A stretch of 64,000 nt of DNA, taken from Methylophaga sp. 42_25_T18 (GTDB taxonomy: Bacteria; Pseudomonadota; Gammaproteobacteria; Nitrosococcales; Methylophagaceae). Below the pieces are notes generated by a model. It saw nothing but the letters and a program-made list of their open reading frames with translations. It had not been told where the DNA came from and ran no database searches. This document shows, in pieces, positions 33,957 to 42,942 of the stretch; within the stretch, counting starts at the first letter, position 1, and the number at the start of each line of letters is the position of its first letter. Position numbers and translations under genes: made by a program. The stretch is from assembly GCA_002163085.1 (NCBI GenBank), contig MAAJ01000001.1, forward strand, positions 310,001 through 374,000, written 5' to 3'.

Positions 33957-34249
33957 ACCTTCAGTATTAAATTTCCTCCTCTTCACTGTCATGCCAGATC
34001 GTTCAGACCTCAGTTTATCTATATCTGTGGATGCACTTTCTTCTGATTTTAACCAATCTAACTGTCCGCTTTGGGCTGGAAGCTGCCCTTTGAAACGACC
34101 TGTCACTAACGGACTTTATGGGCAATTATCCAACACAATACATTCATTAAATTAAGCTATATACGTAAGCAAAAGTTTATTTTGGGAGGGTGTTGAGGTA
34201 CTCTCGAAAGCAATTTTACAGTGATGTTCATTTGTTAAGAGGGAAAAAA

Positions 34250-34843
34250 GTGGCGATACAAATTATAGGTGCAGGCCTAGGCCGTACTGGAACGACGTCG
34301 TTAAAAGTAGCGTTGGAAATGTTACTGAAAGCGCCTTGTTATCATATGGTGAACATTGCCGACCACCCCGATCATATCGCGCAATGGCACGCTGCATCAC
34401 AGGCTGATACCCCTGACTGGGCGTCTTTATTTCGTGGTTATTCTGCGGTGACTGATTGGCCGGCGACCGCATTTTACAAAGAGTTGATGCAGGCGTACCC
34501 GGAAGCAAAAGTACTATTGTCTTTTCGTGATTCGGCAGCGTGGTTTAAAAGTTGTCAGGATACGATCTTTCCTAAAATTCTATCTACACAGGGTGAGTGG
34601 GGCGAGATGATTCGTTCCGTCGTTTTTAATACTTTTTGCAAAGATTTGGAAGATCGCGATAGCTGCATCACTGCTTATGAAAGACATAACGAGGAAGTGA
34701 GACGTTATGTGCCTGTTGAACGTTTAATTGAGTGGCAACCAGGGGATGATTGGCTGCCACTTTGTAATGGCTTAAACCTGCCCGAGCCGGGAGAGGTCTA
34801 TCCTTATATCAATAAAACAAAAGACTTTTTAGCACGTAGTTAA
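34250..34843 (+). CDS. Sulfotransferase-family protein
   Basis: The product has 197 residues from the GTG at 34250, chosen because GAGGG lies 6 bases upstream and family members start just before the PAPS-binding loop. An earlier in-frame GTG at 34190 would add 20 residues. The 5'-phosphosulfate loop is GAGLGRTGTTSLK, with the 3'-phosphate region VLLSFRDSAAWFKSC. It resembles the P-loop sulfotransferase family common in marine bacteria and eukaryotes; the acceptor is unknown. The 290-base spacer upstream has no recognisable gene. Confidence 0.8.
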   Translation: MAIQIIGAGLGRTGTTSLKVALEMLLKAPCYHMVNIADHPDHIAQWHAASQADTPDWASLFRGYSAVTDWPATAFYKELMQAYPEAKVLLSFRDSAAWFKSCQDTIFPKILSTQGEWGEMIRSVVFNTFCKDLEDRDSCITAYERHNEEVRRYVPVERLIEWQPGDDWLPLCNGLNLPEPGEVYPYINKTKDFLARS

Positions 34844-34850
34844 GCAGTGA

Positions 34851-35825
34851 TTAACGCATTTTGTGTAATTTCACATAGGCTGCCGGTGTGATTTTAAAGC
34901 TTCTTTTAAAGGCGATAATGAAGTTTGATGTGTGATTATAACCAGCTTGGTATGCCACTTCGCCAATGCTTAAGTCTTCAAGCAGTAAGGACTTTTTTGC
35001 AATATCCATGCGACGCTGTTTTATGTAGAGCGACACCGTCATACCATAATTTTTCTTAAATTTACGCTGAAGCGTACTGACACTCATATTAAGGTCTTGA
35101 GCAATTTCAGTCAGTGAATTTAACGTAGTTATACTGTTATCCATTGCAGCTTTCAGCGATAAACTGGTACTCCTAATTCCGATGCTTTTCTCACTTTGTT
35201 CATATTTTACTTGTCGATACACTTCATCAAGACAAATAGCCAAAAGCTCCATCGTGAGATGTTCGGAAGTTAGTTTTTGAGCAAGTGTTTTTTCATTATT
35301 GAGTCGTATTAGTGCTTCTGCCTTTGCGATAGCACTTTTCCCTGGCTGCCAAGAATAGACATCTTGCTGATGAAAAATCTCTGTTATGACTTGGTGATCA
35401 GCTGCAGTTTGGCAGCGACTGGTTAACCATTGCTGCTCAACAAAGATATTAAGTTTTCTGACATGCATGCCTGCACTCATATGACGGGTCAGAATTTCAT
35501 TAGCATCATTTACAATGATTGAGCCTTGTACGGCTTGCCCCTTTTCTTTGCTTAAGCGGTATTTTTTATTACCAAGGGAGTAATCAATTTCGCCAGAAAA
35601 TAAAAAATTAAAGCTGATACCTGAAGGTAGCTCACTAGAAATATTGGCATCTTGCTCTTCTACGGCATCAGTAGCATGCGTTGTCAGGCCACTTTGAAAA
35701 GTATCGTAACGAAACTGACCAGACATAATCGGAGAAAGGCCTCCGGATTTATCCGCCTGTTGAACAAAGCTCGGCGTTGAATTCAAGGGTTGAATGTCCT
35801 TTATATAAATCTCTTGTTCTAACAT
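34851..35825 (-). CDS. AraC-family regulator, PchR-like
   Basis: The product has 324 residues. The C-terminal double helix-turn-helix (LTEIAQDLNMSVSTLQRKFKKNYGMTVSLYIKQRRM, IGEVAYQAGYNHTSNFIIAFKRSFKITPAAY) is typical AraC. The N-terminal region resembles the siderophore-sensing domain of PchR/YbtA relatives. It is divergent from the TonB receptor with a 166-base shared promoter region holding a Fur-box candidate, so it probably activates the uptake operon when the iron chelate is present. Confidence 0.88.
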   Translation of the reverse strand: MLEQEIYIKDIQPLNSTPSFVQQADKSGGLSPIMSGQFRYDTFQSGLTTHATDAVEEQDANISSELPSGISFNFLFSGEIDYSLGNKKYRLSKEKGQAVQGSIIVNDANEILTRHMSAGMHVRKLNIFVEQQWLTSRCQTAADHQVITEIFHQQDVYSWQPGKSAIAKAEALIRLNNEKTLAQKLTSEHLTMELLAICLDEVYRQVKYEQSEKSIGIRSTSLSLKAAMDNSITTLNSLTEIAQDLNMSVSTLQRKFKKNYGMTVSLYIKQRRMDIAKKSLLLEDLSIGEVAYQAGYNHTSNFIIAFKRSFKITPAAYVKLHKMR

Positions 35826-35918
35826 GATTATCAGTTCAACCCCTGTTGACGTAAATTCATAACAGCTTGCTATCTAGTAATAGCACACTAAACTACTGTT
35901 TCCAATAAAAATGATATT

Positions 35919-35937
35919 ATAAACAAGAATCATTATC
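35919..35937. promoter_or_regulatory. Fur-box candidate
   Basis: The 19-base ATAAACAAGAATCATTATC matches the E. coli Fur consensus (GATAATGATAATCATTATC) at 13 positions, including the entire right half. It lies in the divergent promoter region of the AraC and receptor genes. Confidence 0.65.
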
Positions 35938-35991
35938 ATTTAAATAGCCTTTCATATATGCAAGGTGGGAATTAGTTGTTAGGAGACTGTA

Positions 35992-38085
35992 GTGTTTGAA
36001 AAATCAAAGTTAATAAAGAGGACGGTGGTGGCTGTATTAGTCGCTTCTGCTGTGGGAAATAGCTATATCGCATCTGCGGAAGAAATAGAGAATCAAGCCA
36101 ATGAAAATGCTACATCTCTTGAAACCATCAAAGTATTGGGAGCGCCAGAAAAGGGCTTCAATGTAGCGATGACCGATGACATGATTGAAAAGACACAAGC
36201 CTCAAGCTTGCAAGATCTTTTCCGTCATGAGCCTTCTATAACAGTGGGTGGCGGTTTGCCTGTCGCGCAAAAAGTGTATGTACGTGGTTTGGAAGATACC
36301 TTATTAAACGTTACTATCGATGGCGCGACACAAGCGGGTTATATCTACCATCACCAAGGCCGTATTAATGTTGAGCCTGAACTAATCAAAGAAGTTGTAG
36401 TAAAAGCCGGTGCGGGTAATGCGACGGATGGTGCCGGTGCTCTTGGCGGTGCGATTCACATTAAACTAAAAGATGCTAAAGATATGGTTCGTGATGGTCA
36501 GCGAGCAGGTGCGTTACTGAAAACAGCGTTCCACACCAATAATGATATGTGGAAAAAGCATGTCAGTCTTTATGGCATGCTAACAGATGACTTTGGTGTG
36601 TTGGCGAGCTTCACGGCTAATTATGCCAGTGATAACTACGAAGATGGAAATGGTGATGAAGTCGATTACACCAAGATTGACCAACAAGATGTACGTATCA
36701 AGCTAAGTGGTGATATTGCAGATGGTCACTACCTTTCATTAAGTTATGAAGAATATGATGATGACGGTACGCGTTATTCAAGGCCAAATATGGGGGCTTT
36801 ATTTCACCCTGTGTATCAAAATATTCCTGTTCCCCAAAAAACGCATCGTGAATCATGGGTTGCCAATTATGGTTTTAATCCAGAGAATCCGCTCATCGAC
36901 TTGGATACAACCGTTTATTACAACGATAGCTATTTGACTAAAAAAGGCGATCAATGGGTTGTCTTTCCAAACTTTGGAACAGTCTTTACCGATTACTACA
37001 ATGGTGAGCATCACGGCGGTGGCGTAGAAAGCATTGGTGTGGATATCCGAAATACAAGTAAGTTTGGCGAACATGAAATCGTCTATGGTGCTGAGTACCG
37101 CGAAGACGAGGCCTACTTTACCAAGTCAGCAAGTGGTTTAAACGATGAAGAAACGGAAGTCTTTGCTGCTTATGCACAAGCGGATGTAGTAATAAATGAC
37201 TGGTTCAGTGTGAGTGTGGGCTTACGTTATGATGATTACGACTATGAAGATAATAATGGTTTTGACATCGATGATAGTCAATTTAGCCCTAATGCGACAT
37301 TAAACTTTAACGTGACAGAAAGTCTGAGCTTTCATGGTGGCTATGCACAAGCATTTAAAGGTGTGAGTAGTCCAGAAGCCTTCTTTTTAGAACTTCCATT
37401 TCCAATTCCGGGTTCACCTAATGGAAGAACCCTACAAAGTTATAACGGTGCAGATACGACAGCAGGTGGTTTTGGTGTCGGAGAACTTAAAGCAGAAGAA
37501 TCCGATAATATCGAGATAGGCTTTAAATACGAAGGTACTAACTTTGCTGCCAGTGGTGAAATTTTCAGACAGAAAATTGAAAATACGCAGGTCGTGGATG
37601 CTGGATCTGCTACACGATACAGTTATTTAGACACGGTTGAGTCAACAGGTTATGCATTACGTCTTGCCTATTTCTGGGATGAAGTCACAGCCAATATTGG
37701 TGTATCAGAAACTAAACCAGAATTAGGTAGTGAGCCATTAGGTAGTGGTGAAATGGGTTTGGGTACGGCATATGGCCGCACTTGGACAACTGGCTTGGAA
37801 TACAGCCCGTCTTTTGACTGGACTATGGGGTGGAATGCACGTTTTGTAGAAGAGTTAGACTTTGTGCAAGATGGCCAAGATGATAAAGCCGGTTATGGTG
37901 TGCATGATGTTTATGTGCAGTGGATGCCAACAGATCGCATGAAAGTGGGTTTAGCAGTGAGCAACGTATTTGATAAGCACTACTATGACCAAGGAACGTT
38001 CTACTCAAGTGATGACACAACGGACCCTTATGGCTTGGCAGAGCCGGGCCGTGATGTTCGTGTATCGTTTAGTTATGAGTTCTAA
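35992..38085 (+). CDS. TonB-dependent outer-membrane receptor (iron chelate)
   Basis: The product has 697 residues from GTG, with an AGGAGA site 8-10 bases upstream. A signal peptide ends at ASA; the TonB box is ETIKVLG near residue 43. The plug domain follows (FRHEPSITVGGGLPVAQKVYVRGLEDTLLNVTIDG, GAGALGGAIHIKL), then a 22-strand barrel ending VRVSFSYEF. Context (Fur box, FecB/C/D/E-type ABC genes, PchR-like regulator) points to a ferric siderophore or heme-like chelate. No heme FRAP/NPNL motif was noted. The gene is followed by a terminator hairpin before the binding-protein gene. Confidence 0.92.
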   Translation: MFEKSKLIKRTVVAVLVASAVGNSYIASAEEIENQANENATSLETIKVLGAPEKGFNVAMTDDMIEKTQASSLQDLFRHEPSITVGGGLPVAQKVYVRGLEDTLLNVTIDGATQAGYIYHHQGRINVEPELIKEVVVKAGAGNATDGAGALGGAIHIKLKDAKDMVRDGQRAGALLKTAFHTNNDMWKKHVSLYGMLTDDFGVLASFTANYASDNYEDGNGDEVDYTKIDQQDVRIKLSGDIADGHYLSLSYEEYDDDGTRYSRPNMGALFHPVYQNIPVPQKTHRESWVANYGFNPENPLIDLDTTVYYNDSYLTKKGDQWVVFPNFGTVFTDYYNGEHHGGGVESIGVDIRNTSKFGEHEIVYGAEYREDEAYFTKSASGLNDEETEVFAAYAQADVVINDWFSVSVGLRYDDYDYEDNNGFDIDDSQFSPNATLNFNVTESLSFHGGYAQAFKGVSSPEAFFLELPFPIPGSPNGRTLQSYNGADTTAGGFGVGELKAEESDNIEIGFKYEGTNFAASGEIFRQKIENTQVVDAGSATRYSYLDTVESTGYALRLAYFWDEVTANIGVSETKPELGSEPLGSGEMGLGTAYGRTWTTGLEYSPSFDWTMGWNARFVEELDFVQDGQDDKAGYGVHDVYVQWMPTDRMKVGLAVSNVFDKHYYDQGTFYSSDDTTDPYGLAEPGRDVRVSFSYEF

Positions 38086-38110
38086 GTAGAATTAAACAAT
38101 GACCTATTTT

Positions 38111-38133
38111 GCCCACCTTGATGGTGGGCTTTT
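38111..38133 (+). terminator. Hairpin terminator after the TonB receptor
   Basis: The stem GCCCACC / GGTGGGC with a 5-base loop is followed by TTTTTAG. It may attenuate rather than fully stop transcription into the ABC genes, since no obvious promoter is seen in the remaining 20 bases. Confidence 0.8.
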
Positions 38134-38154
38134 TAGTTTCTGGAGTATGTGGAT

Positions 38155-39300
38155 GTGAGTAATCAAAAAAGGCTAGTTAGCACCTTAAATAAAGTCGTCA
38201 TGATGTTAGTGTTTTTGACGGTTTTACCAGCGAATGCTGAGATTAACATCACTGATATAGCAGGCCGAACAGTCACTTTGGATAAGCCTGCAAACAAAGT
38301 TGTGTTAGGTGAGGGGCGGTTTTTAGCTGTCCTAGGTGTGTTAGGCGTTGAACAGCCTATTTCTCGTGTGGCTGGCATGATGAACGAGTTTCGGCTTTAT
38401 GATCCTGCGGGCTATCAGCAATATCAAAAAGCCTTTCCAGAGATAGATGCCGTGCCTACTTTTGGACATGCCAGTGAAGAAAGCGTTAGCGTGGAAAAGA
38501 TCATCTTGTTAAATCCAGATGTGGCGATATTTGGTTTAAATGGCCATGGGCCGGGAGCGCGATCGAAGCATATTACTGATCGTTTGGAAGCTGCAGGCAT
38601 ACAGATTGTCTTTATCGACTTTAGACAAGATCCTATAAACAACACAGTGAAAAGTGTCGAGATCGTCGGACAGGTGATGGGACGGGAAGATGCAGCTCAG
38701 CAGTATGCCAATCTGTATAACTCTGAGCTGAAAAAAATCACTGATGGCATCGCAACTATTACTGAGGCGGACTATCCTTCAGTATTGTTTGAGTTACGTG
38801 CTGATATGGGACAAGAGTGTTGTATGACCGTTGCCAAAGGTCTGTTTGCAGACATGGCGGAACTTGCTGGTGGAATCAGTGTGGCGAAAGGTTTATTACC
38901 GGGGCCTGTAGGGCAACTTAGTTTTGAACATGTTATCAATTCAAACTTTGATGTTTATATTGGTTCGGCAATCGGGTCGATGCTTGATGTAGAAAATCAA
39001 GATAGTTATAAGCGTTTACTACTGGGTCCAGGTGTTGATATTACTGCTGCTAAAAATTCACTTAACACTATGTCAGGTCGACTTGGTTTTGCAGAAATGG
39101 CGGCGATAAAGACGCACCGTTCTCATGCTATTTGGCATCATTTTTATAACTCACCGTTAAATATCTACGCCATACAAAAAATGGCGCAATGGTTTCATCC
39201 ACAACTATTTTCAGCGTTAGAGCCAGAACACGTGCTCGACAAATTATTAGAAAACTTCAATGGCGTTGATTTATCAGGAAGATACGCCGTTTCAAATTAA
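38155..39300 (+). CDS. Iron-chelate ABC transporter substrate-binding protein
   Basis: The product has about 381 residues. I prefer the GTG at 38155 (TGGAG 9 bases upstream) to the GTG two codons earlier. A signal peptide ends PANA. The FecB/FepB-type type III binding fold is seen in ITDIAGRTVTLDKPANKVV, KIILLNPDVAIFG and LNTMSGRLGFAEMAAIKTHR. A CC pair (MGQECCM) is unusual. It delivers the chelate to the 39618 permease. First gene of a four-gene transport unit. Confidence 0.9.
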   Translation: MSNQKRLVSTLNKVVMMLVFLTVLPANAEINITDIAGRTVTLDKPANKVVLGEGRFLAVLGVLGVEQPISRVAGMMNEFRLYDPAGYQQYQKAFPEIDAVPTFGHASEESVSVEKIILLNPDVAIFGLNGHGPGARSKHITDRLEAAGIQIVFIDFRQDPINNTVKSVEIVGQVMGREDAAQQYANLYNSELKKITDGIATITEADYPSVLFELRADMGQECCMTVAKGLFADMAELAGGISVAKGLLPGPVGQLSFEHVINSNFDVYIGSAIGSMLDVENQDSYKRLLLGPGVDITAAKNSLNTMSGRLGFAEMAAIKTHRSHAIWHHFYNSPLNIYAIQKMAQWFHPQLFSALEPEHVLDKLLENFNGVDLSGRYAVSN

Positions 39301-39314
39301 ATTAGGATAATGAA

Positions 39315-39614
39315 ATGTTCCAAGCTCAGACTACGGTCCAGGCAAAAAAAGCCGACAAGTACACTCAAACGTTAGCCAAGCATTTTTCTAAAAAAGTAAC
39401 AGTAGAAAGCAGTGAAGGCGTTAGTAAAATTATATTTTCAATGGGCACATGCACAATGAGCCTGAACAATGACACGATTCACCTACAGTGTGAGTCATTG
39501 GAAAAAGAGGGGCTAGATACGGTCAAAGAGATTATCTCTAGTCACCTAGGTATGTTAAAAGAGCTGAAGAGTGTTTCGCTTGAATGGCAAGAAGAGACGC
39601 TAACAAAGGATTAA
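39315..39614 (+). CDS. DUF2218-domain protein
   Basis: The product has 99 residues without signal peptide (KADKYTQTLAKHFSKKVTVES, MGTCTMSLNNDTIHLQCES, HLGMLKELKSVSLEWQ). The pattern fits DUF2218, a small family found beside siderophore uptake genes in varied bacteria. It sits inside the transport operon, 14 bases after the binding protein and 3 bases before the permease, so it probably acts on the imported chelate or with the transporter in the cytoplasm. Function unproven. Confidence 0.8.
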   Translation: MFQAQTTVQAKKADKYTQTLAKHFSKKVTVESSEGVSKIIFSMGTCTMSLNNDTIHLQCESLEKEGLDTVKEIISSHLGMLKELKSVSLEWQEETLTKD

Positions 39615-39617
39615 CGA

Positions 39618-40664
39618 GTGACAACAACAGCTTCTTTTGACTACTTAAAACAGTCTCGTCAAAAAATCTGGCTGATCATGGGAGTGGCCTTGCTACTTTT
39701 GCTCAGCGTATTTTTTGATATTGCTACGGGACCCGGTGATTTTTCACTATCACAAGTGTGTCAGGTGATTTTTAATCCCGATGCACATGGTGCACGATTG
39801 AATATCATCATTTGGGATATTCGCATTCCAACTGCTTTAATGGCGATATTAGTCGGCGCTATGTTGAGTGCTGCTGGTGCTGAAATGCAAACCATCCTGA
39901 ATAACCCATTGGCAGATCCGTTTACCTTAGGTATTTCATCTGCTGCCAGCTTTGGTGCGGCTATTGCCATTGTGGTTGGTGTGGAAACTATCCCAGTTTT
40001 TGGTGATGGGCTGATAACTGTCAGTGCATTTAGTTTTGCACTCGCGACATCATTATTTCTTTATTTATTCACTCGGTTACGAGGCACCTCAAGCGAAACT
40101 ATGGTGCTGGTCGGTATCGCCTTATTATTTGCCTTCAATGCCTTGCTTAGTTTATTGCAGTACACGGCGACCGATGCTCAGTTGAGCCAAATTGTCTTTT
40201 GGATGATGGGATCGCTAGGGCGAGCAAATTGGATGAATATCACCGTGTGCAGCGTTATCTTATTGTGTGTTATCCCCGTGTTTGTTTATCGAGGTTGGGC
40301 GTTGACATCATTACGGATGGGGGATGACAAAGCGGCTAGTTTAGGTGTGAATGTAAAACGACTGCGTATTGAAATCTTATTGGGAGTGTCTTTGTTAGCG
40401 GCTACAGCGGTTTCATTTGTCGGCACCATCGGTTTTGTGGGTTTAGTGGGGCCACATATTGCTCGCATGATAGTCGGAGAAAACCAGCGTTTCTTTTTAC
40501 CAATGTCGATAATTTGTGGTGCATTGATGATGTCGCTTACATCGATAGTGAGTAAATCGATTACTACCGGTGTGGTTTATCCAGTGGGGATTATTACTGC
40601 ACTGATAGGCATTCCGTTCTTTATTAGCTTGATCCTGACGGTGCAAAGAAGGAGCTGGCATTGA
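39618..40664 (+). CDS. FecCD-family iron-chelate ABC permease
   Basis: The product has 348 residues from GTG. About ten membrane segments; the family motifs IRIPTALMAILVGAMLSAAGAEMQTILNNPLADPFTLGISSAASFGAA and FVGLVGPHIARMIVG are present. The ATPase gene overlaps by 4 bases. A single permease gene suggests a homodimeric channel. Confidence 0.94.
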   Translation: MTTTASFDYLKQSRQKIWLIMGVALLLLLSVFFDIATGPGDFSLSQVCQVIFNPDAHGARLNIIIWDIRIPTALMAILVGAMLSAAGAEMQTILNNPLADPFTLGISSAASFGAAIAIVVGVETIPVFGDGLITVSAFSFALATSLFLYLFTRLRGTSSETMVLVGIALLFAFNALLSLLQYTATDAQLSQIVFWMMGSLGRANWMNITVCSVILLCVIPVFVYRGWALTSLRMGDDKAASLGVNVKRLRIEILLGVSLLAATAVSFVGTIGFVGLVGPHIARMIVGENQRFFLPMSIICGALMMSLTSIVSKSITTGVVYPVGIITALIGIPFFISLILTVQRRSWH

Positions 40665-41431
40665 GTTTAACAATAAAGAATCTGAGTTTTTCATACCCCG
40701 AAAAACAGGTATTAAGGGATGTGTCGATCACCGACTTACCGAGAGGCAAGTTAACAGTGTTACTGGGTCCCAATGCGGCAGGTAAAAGTACCTTCTTTCG
40801 TAGTTTGGCTGGCTTGATTGCTGCTGATTTTGAACAGCTCAGCATTAATAATGAAAACATTAATGAGTTAACAGCGACTGAACGCACACAACGTGTTTGT
40901 TATATGCCGCAGATATTTTCTACCAATGCCATGTTAACGGTGTTTGAAGTGGTGTTATTGGCTCAGAAACAACTCAATGCATGGTCGGTTGGTGAGGATG
41001 ATGTCAACGCTGTTGAGTCCTTGTTACAGCAATTTGAAATCGAACATCTAGCCCAACGCTATATCAGTGAGCTTTCTGGCGGTCAGCAGCAGCTAGTGTC
41101 GATTTGTCAGGCCATGGCTCGCTCAGCAGAGTTATTTTTGCTTGATGAACCCACCAGTGCCTTAGATTTAAGGCATCAGTTGCAAGTGATGCAACGTCTA
41201 AAAGAGGAAACTGAAAAGCGTGAAGTGATTACGATCATCGCTTTACATGATCTAGGATTGGCTGCACGGTTTGCCGATAACTTATTATTGATGAAAGAGG
41301 GACAGTTGCTTGGTTATGGCGAGACAGAGGCCATGTTTTCTTCCTCGTTGATTGAGGATATTTACGGCATTGAGATTGAGTTACTACGCAATGCGAAAGG
41401 GTCATTGGTTGTTACTTCAGAGCTTAAGTAA
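40661..41431 (+). CDS. Iron-chelate ABC transporter ATP-binding protein
   Basis: The product has 256 residues from TTG with AAGGAG upstream. Walker A is GPNAAGKST near residue 36; the signature is LSGGQQQLVSICQAMA; Walker B is LFLLDEPTSALDLRHQ; the switch His is in ALHDLGLAARFAD. FepC/FhuC type. It overlaps the permease stop and completes the operon. Confidence 0.94.
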   Translation: MSLTIKNLSFSYPEKQVLRDVSITDLPRGKLTVLLGPNAAGKSTFFRSLAGLIAADFEQLSINNENINELTATERTQRVCYMPQIFSTNAMLTVFEVVLLAQKQLNAWSVGEDDVNAVESLLQQFEIEHLAQRYISELSGGQQQLVSICQAMARSAELFLLDEPTSALDLRHQLQVMQRLKEETEKREVITIIALHDLGLAARFADNLLLMKEGQLLGYGETEAMFSSSLIEDIYGIEIELLRNAKGSLVVTSELK

Positions 41432-41502
41432 TTGCTTTATCTAAACTAAGAATACTTAGTTTTGTGAGTTGGAGGATTAAACTTGAGCAACTTGTTAGGC
41501 GA

Positions 41503-41901
41503 TCATTTAGCACCGGCCCTGAGTTGCTTTTTAGTTTGTTCTGTTAGGTGAGCATATTGCTGGAATAAAGTGGCGAAAGCTTGTTCGTCCCCCGCGAAAA
41601 ATCCTATTTGTTGCATATCGACAGACTGGTCAGATTGTATTACTCGGCGAGTTATCCAGCTAGGATGGGCAGGGTGCCCCTCCATAGTGAAAGCAAAATT
41701 CATACGGGTAGAGTCATCGGAATATGTGACTAAGTTATGTTCAGAATATGCACGTTCAGTGTTCGCAAAGTCTAATTTCACTTCATCAAAATACGTTTGC
41801 CATTGTTCTTTACTGATCTCTGCCTTTGGATATGGCATATATTCGGCTGCGAATGAGAAAAGAGGAAATAGTAGTGCCACAAAAATTGATGTTCTGTACA
41901 T
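41503..41901 (-). CDS. Periplasmic protein of unknown function
   Basis: The product has 132 residues with a signal peptide (SIFVALLFPLFSFA, cleaved before AEYMPYP). The mature part is mixed alpha/beta with no cysteines or recognised motif. It includes TYSDDSTRMNFAFTMEGHPAHPSWITRRVIQ. It is convergent with the ABC ATPase and 63 bases downstream of the HAD gene. No family recognised. Confidence 0.6.
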   Translation of the reverse strand: MYRTSIFVALLFPLFSFAAEYMPYPKAEISKEQWQTYFDEVKLDFANTERAYSEHNLVTYSDDSTRMNFAFTMEGHPAHPSWITRRVIQSDQSVDMQQIGFFAGDEQAFATLFQQYAHLTEQTKKQLRAGAK

Positions 41902-41964
41902 GGTTGATTTACCTAATAGTCTGCTAAGTGGTCTAAAGGCTCTTAGTTGTTAGTTATTAAATCT

Positions 41965-42717
41965 TTAAAGTGCCAGCATTTTATCAAGGTTAATTGAACT
42001 AACTCGATCAAGTTCTTTTGCTGCTGTTTTGTCTGCTTGGGTGTTATAACCCCACGTTGCAAAATAGAGCTTGATGGCACTGAGTTGCTCATCATTGATA
42101 ACGTTAAGCAAGGTCGGCAGGCGATCTTCAACAAATAAAATATCGTGATTAGGATGTTGTATCGCTATGGTTTTTAATACTTGTTGTTTACTGAGTTTAC
42201 GGTCGAGGCCATAAATTTTCTCAGCAGGAAATTCAATGCCGTTGCTCTCAAATATCTGACTGACAAAGCGTTCTTGTTTAGTGGTAATGATGTAGGTATT
42301 TTGTACATCAAGTTGCTGCAGTTTCTTCGCAATGCCATCAAACAAGGGGTTCTTTGCTATCCAGTCGTCAAGATCATGTTTAATCCAATGATCACGTGTT
42401 TCACCAAACCGTTGTTTTAGTTTGTCGGTATCAAGTTCATCACGACGTAGTAGGTGGGTGATCTGACTATTGAAGTTGCTTAACAGTTGCTCTGCATCAC
42501 CACCCTCAAATAAAAACCGCATGATAAGGATGGCTTCGTAACCGGTTTCCATTACTGGTCTAACCTGACGGAAGCGAGCCATTATTTCAGCGGGTACTTC
42601 GTCCGGCATTTCAGGCCAGGTTAATTTTGCGACTTTCCAACCGGTCATGCCGGTTTCGATAGCGCTATCACAGATAACACCATCAAAATCTAAAGCGTAT
42701 AAATTTGTAGCAGCCAT
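41965..42717 (-). CDS. HAD-superfamily hydrolase
   Basis: The product has 250 residues. Motif I is LDFDGVICDSA near residue 9 (the nucleophile Asp), motif II is YIITTKQ, and motif IV is ILFVEDRLPTL. The cap region is larger than in simple phosphatases. It is probably a phosphatase; the substrate is unknown. It ends with MLAL and lies just downstream of the DUF3012 lipoprotein gene on the same strand. Confidence 0.85.
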   Translation of the reverse strand: MAATNLYALDFDGVICDSAIETGMTGWKVAKLTWPEMPDEVPAEIMARFRQVRPVMETGYEAILIMRFLFEGGDAEQLLSNFNSQITHLLRRDELDTDKLKQRFGETRDHWIKHDLDDWIAKNPLFDGIAKKLQQLDVQNTYIITTKQERFVSQIFESNGIEFPAEKIYGLDRKLSKQQVLKTIAIQHPNHDILFVEDRLPTLLNVINDEQLSAIKLYFATWGYNTQADKTAAKELDRVSSINLDKMLAL

Positions 42718-42720
42718 TAA

Positions 42721-42900
42721 TTATTTGAAGAAGCAGTTTTGGGCAAAGCTTTTGGCATCGTTTGAAGTCCAATCACCTTTAGGTTTTTCTTTCATATCCA
42801 TACACCAGCTATCGCTACCAACTTCTGGCGAGCAAGCGCTTATCGAAATGACAAAAAATACAGCAGCAATACTGACTATAACTTTATTAACTACAGACAT
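42721..42900 (-). CDS. DUF3012-type small lipoprotein
   Basis: The product has 59 residues, found by translating the gap between the HAD and pyrC' genes. A signal peptide with a lipobox-like SISAC (Cys23) is followed by SPEVGSDSWCMDMKEKPKGDW and ending FAQNCFFK. The SPEVGS-WC-KPKGDW pattern matches DUF3012, small lipoproteins of gammaproteobacteria. An AAGGAAC ribosome site precedes the ATG. Function unknown. Confidence 0.82.
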   Translation of the reverse strand: MSVVNKVIVSIAAVFFVISISACSPEVGSDSWCMDMKEKPKGDWTSNDAKSFAQNCFFK

Positions 42901-42942
42901 AGCGAGTTCCTTGTATATAAAAAGAAGTTTGAAGCTAGGGTG

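Noticed and set aside
33937..34155. 72-codon plus-strand ORF between the kinase and the sulfotransferase
   Set aside because: It overlaps the kinase end, has no ribosome site, and its composition looks like translated intergenic repeat.
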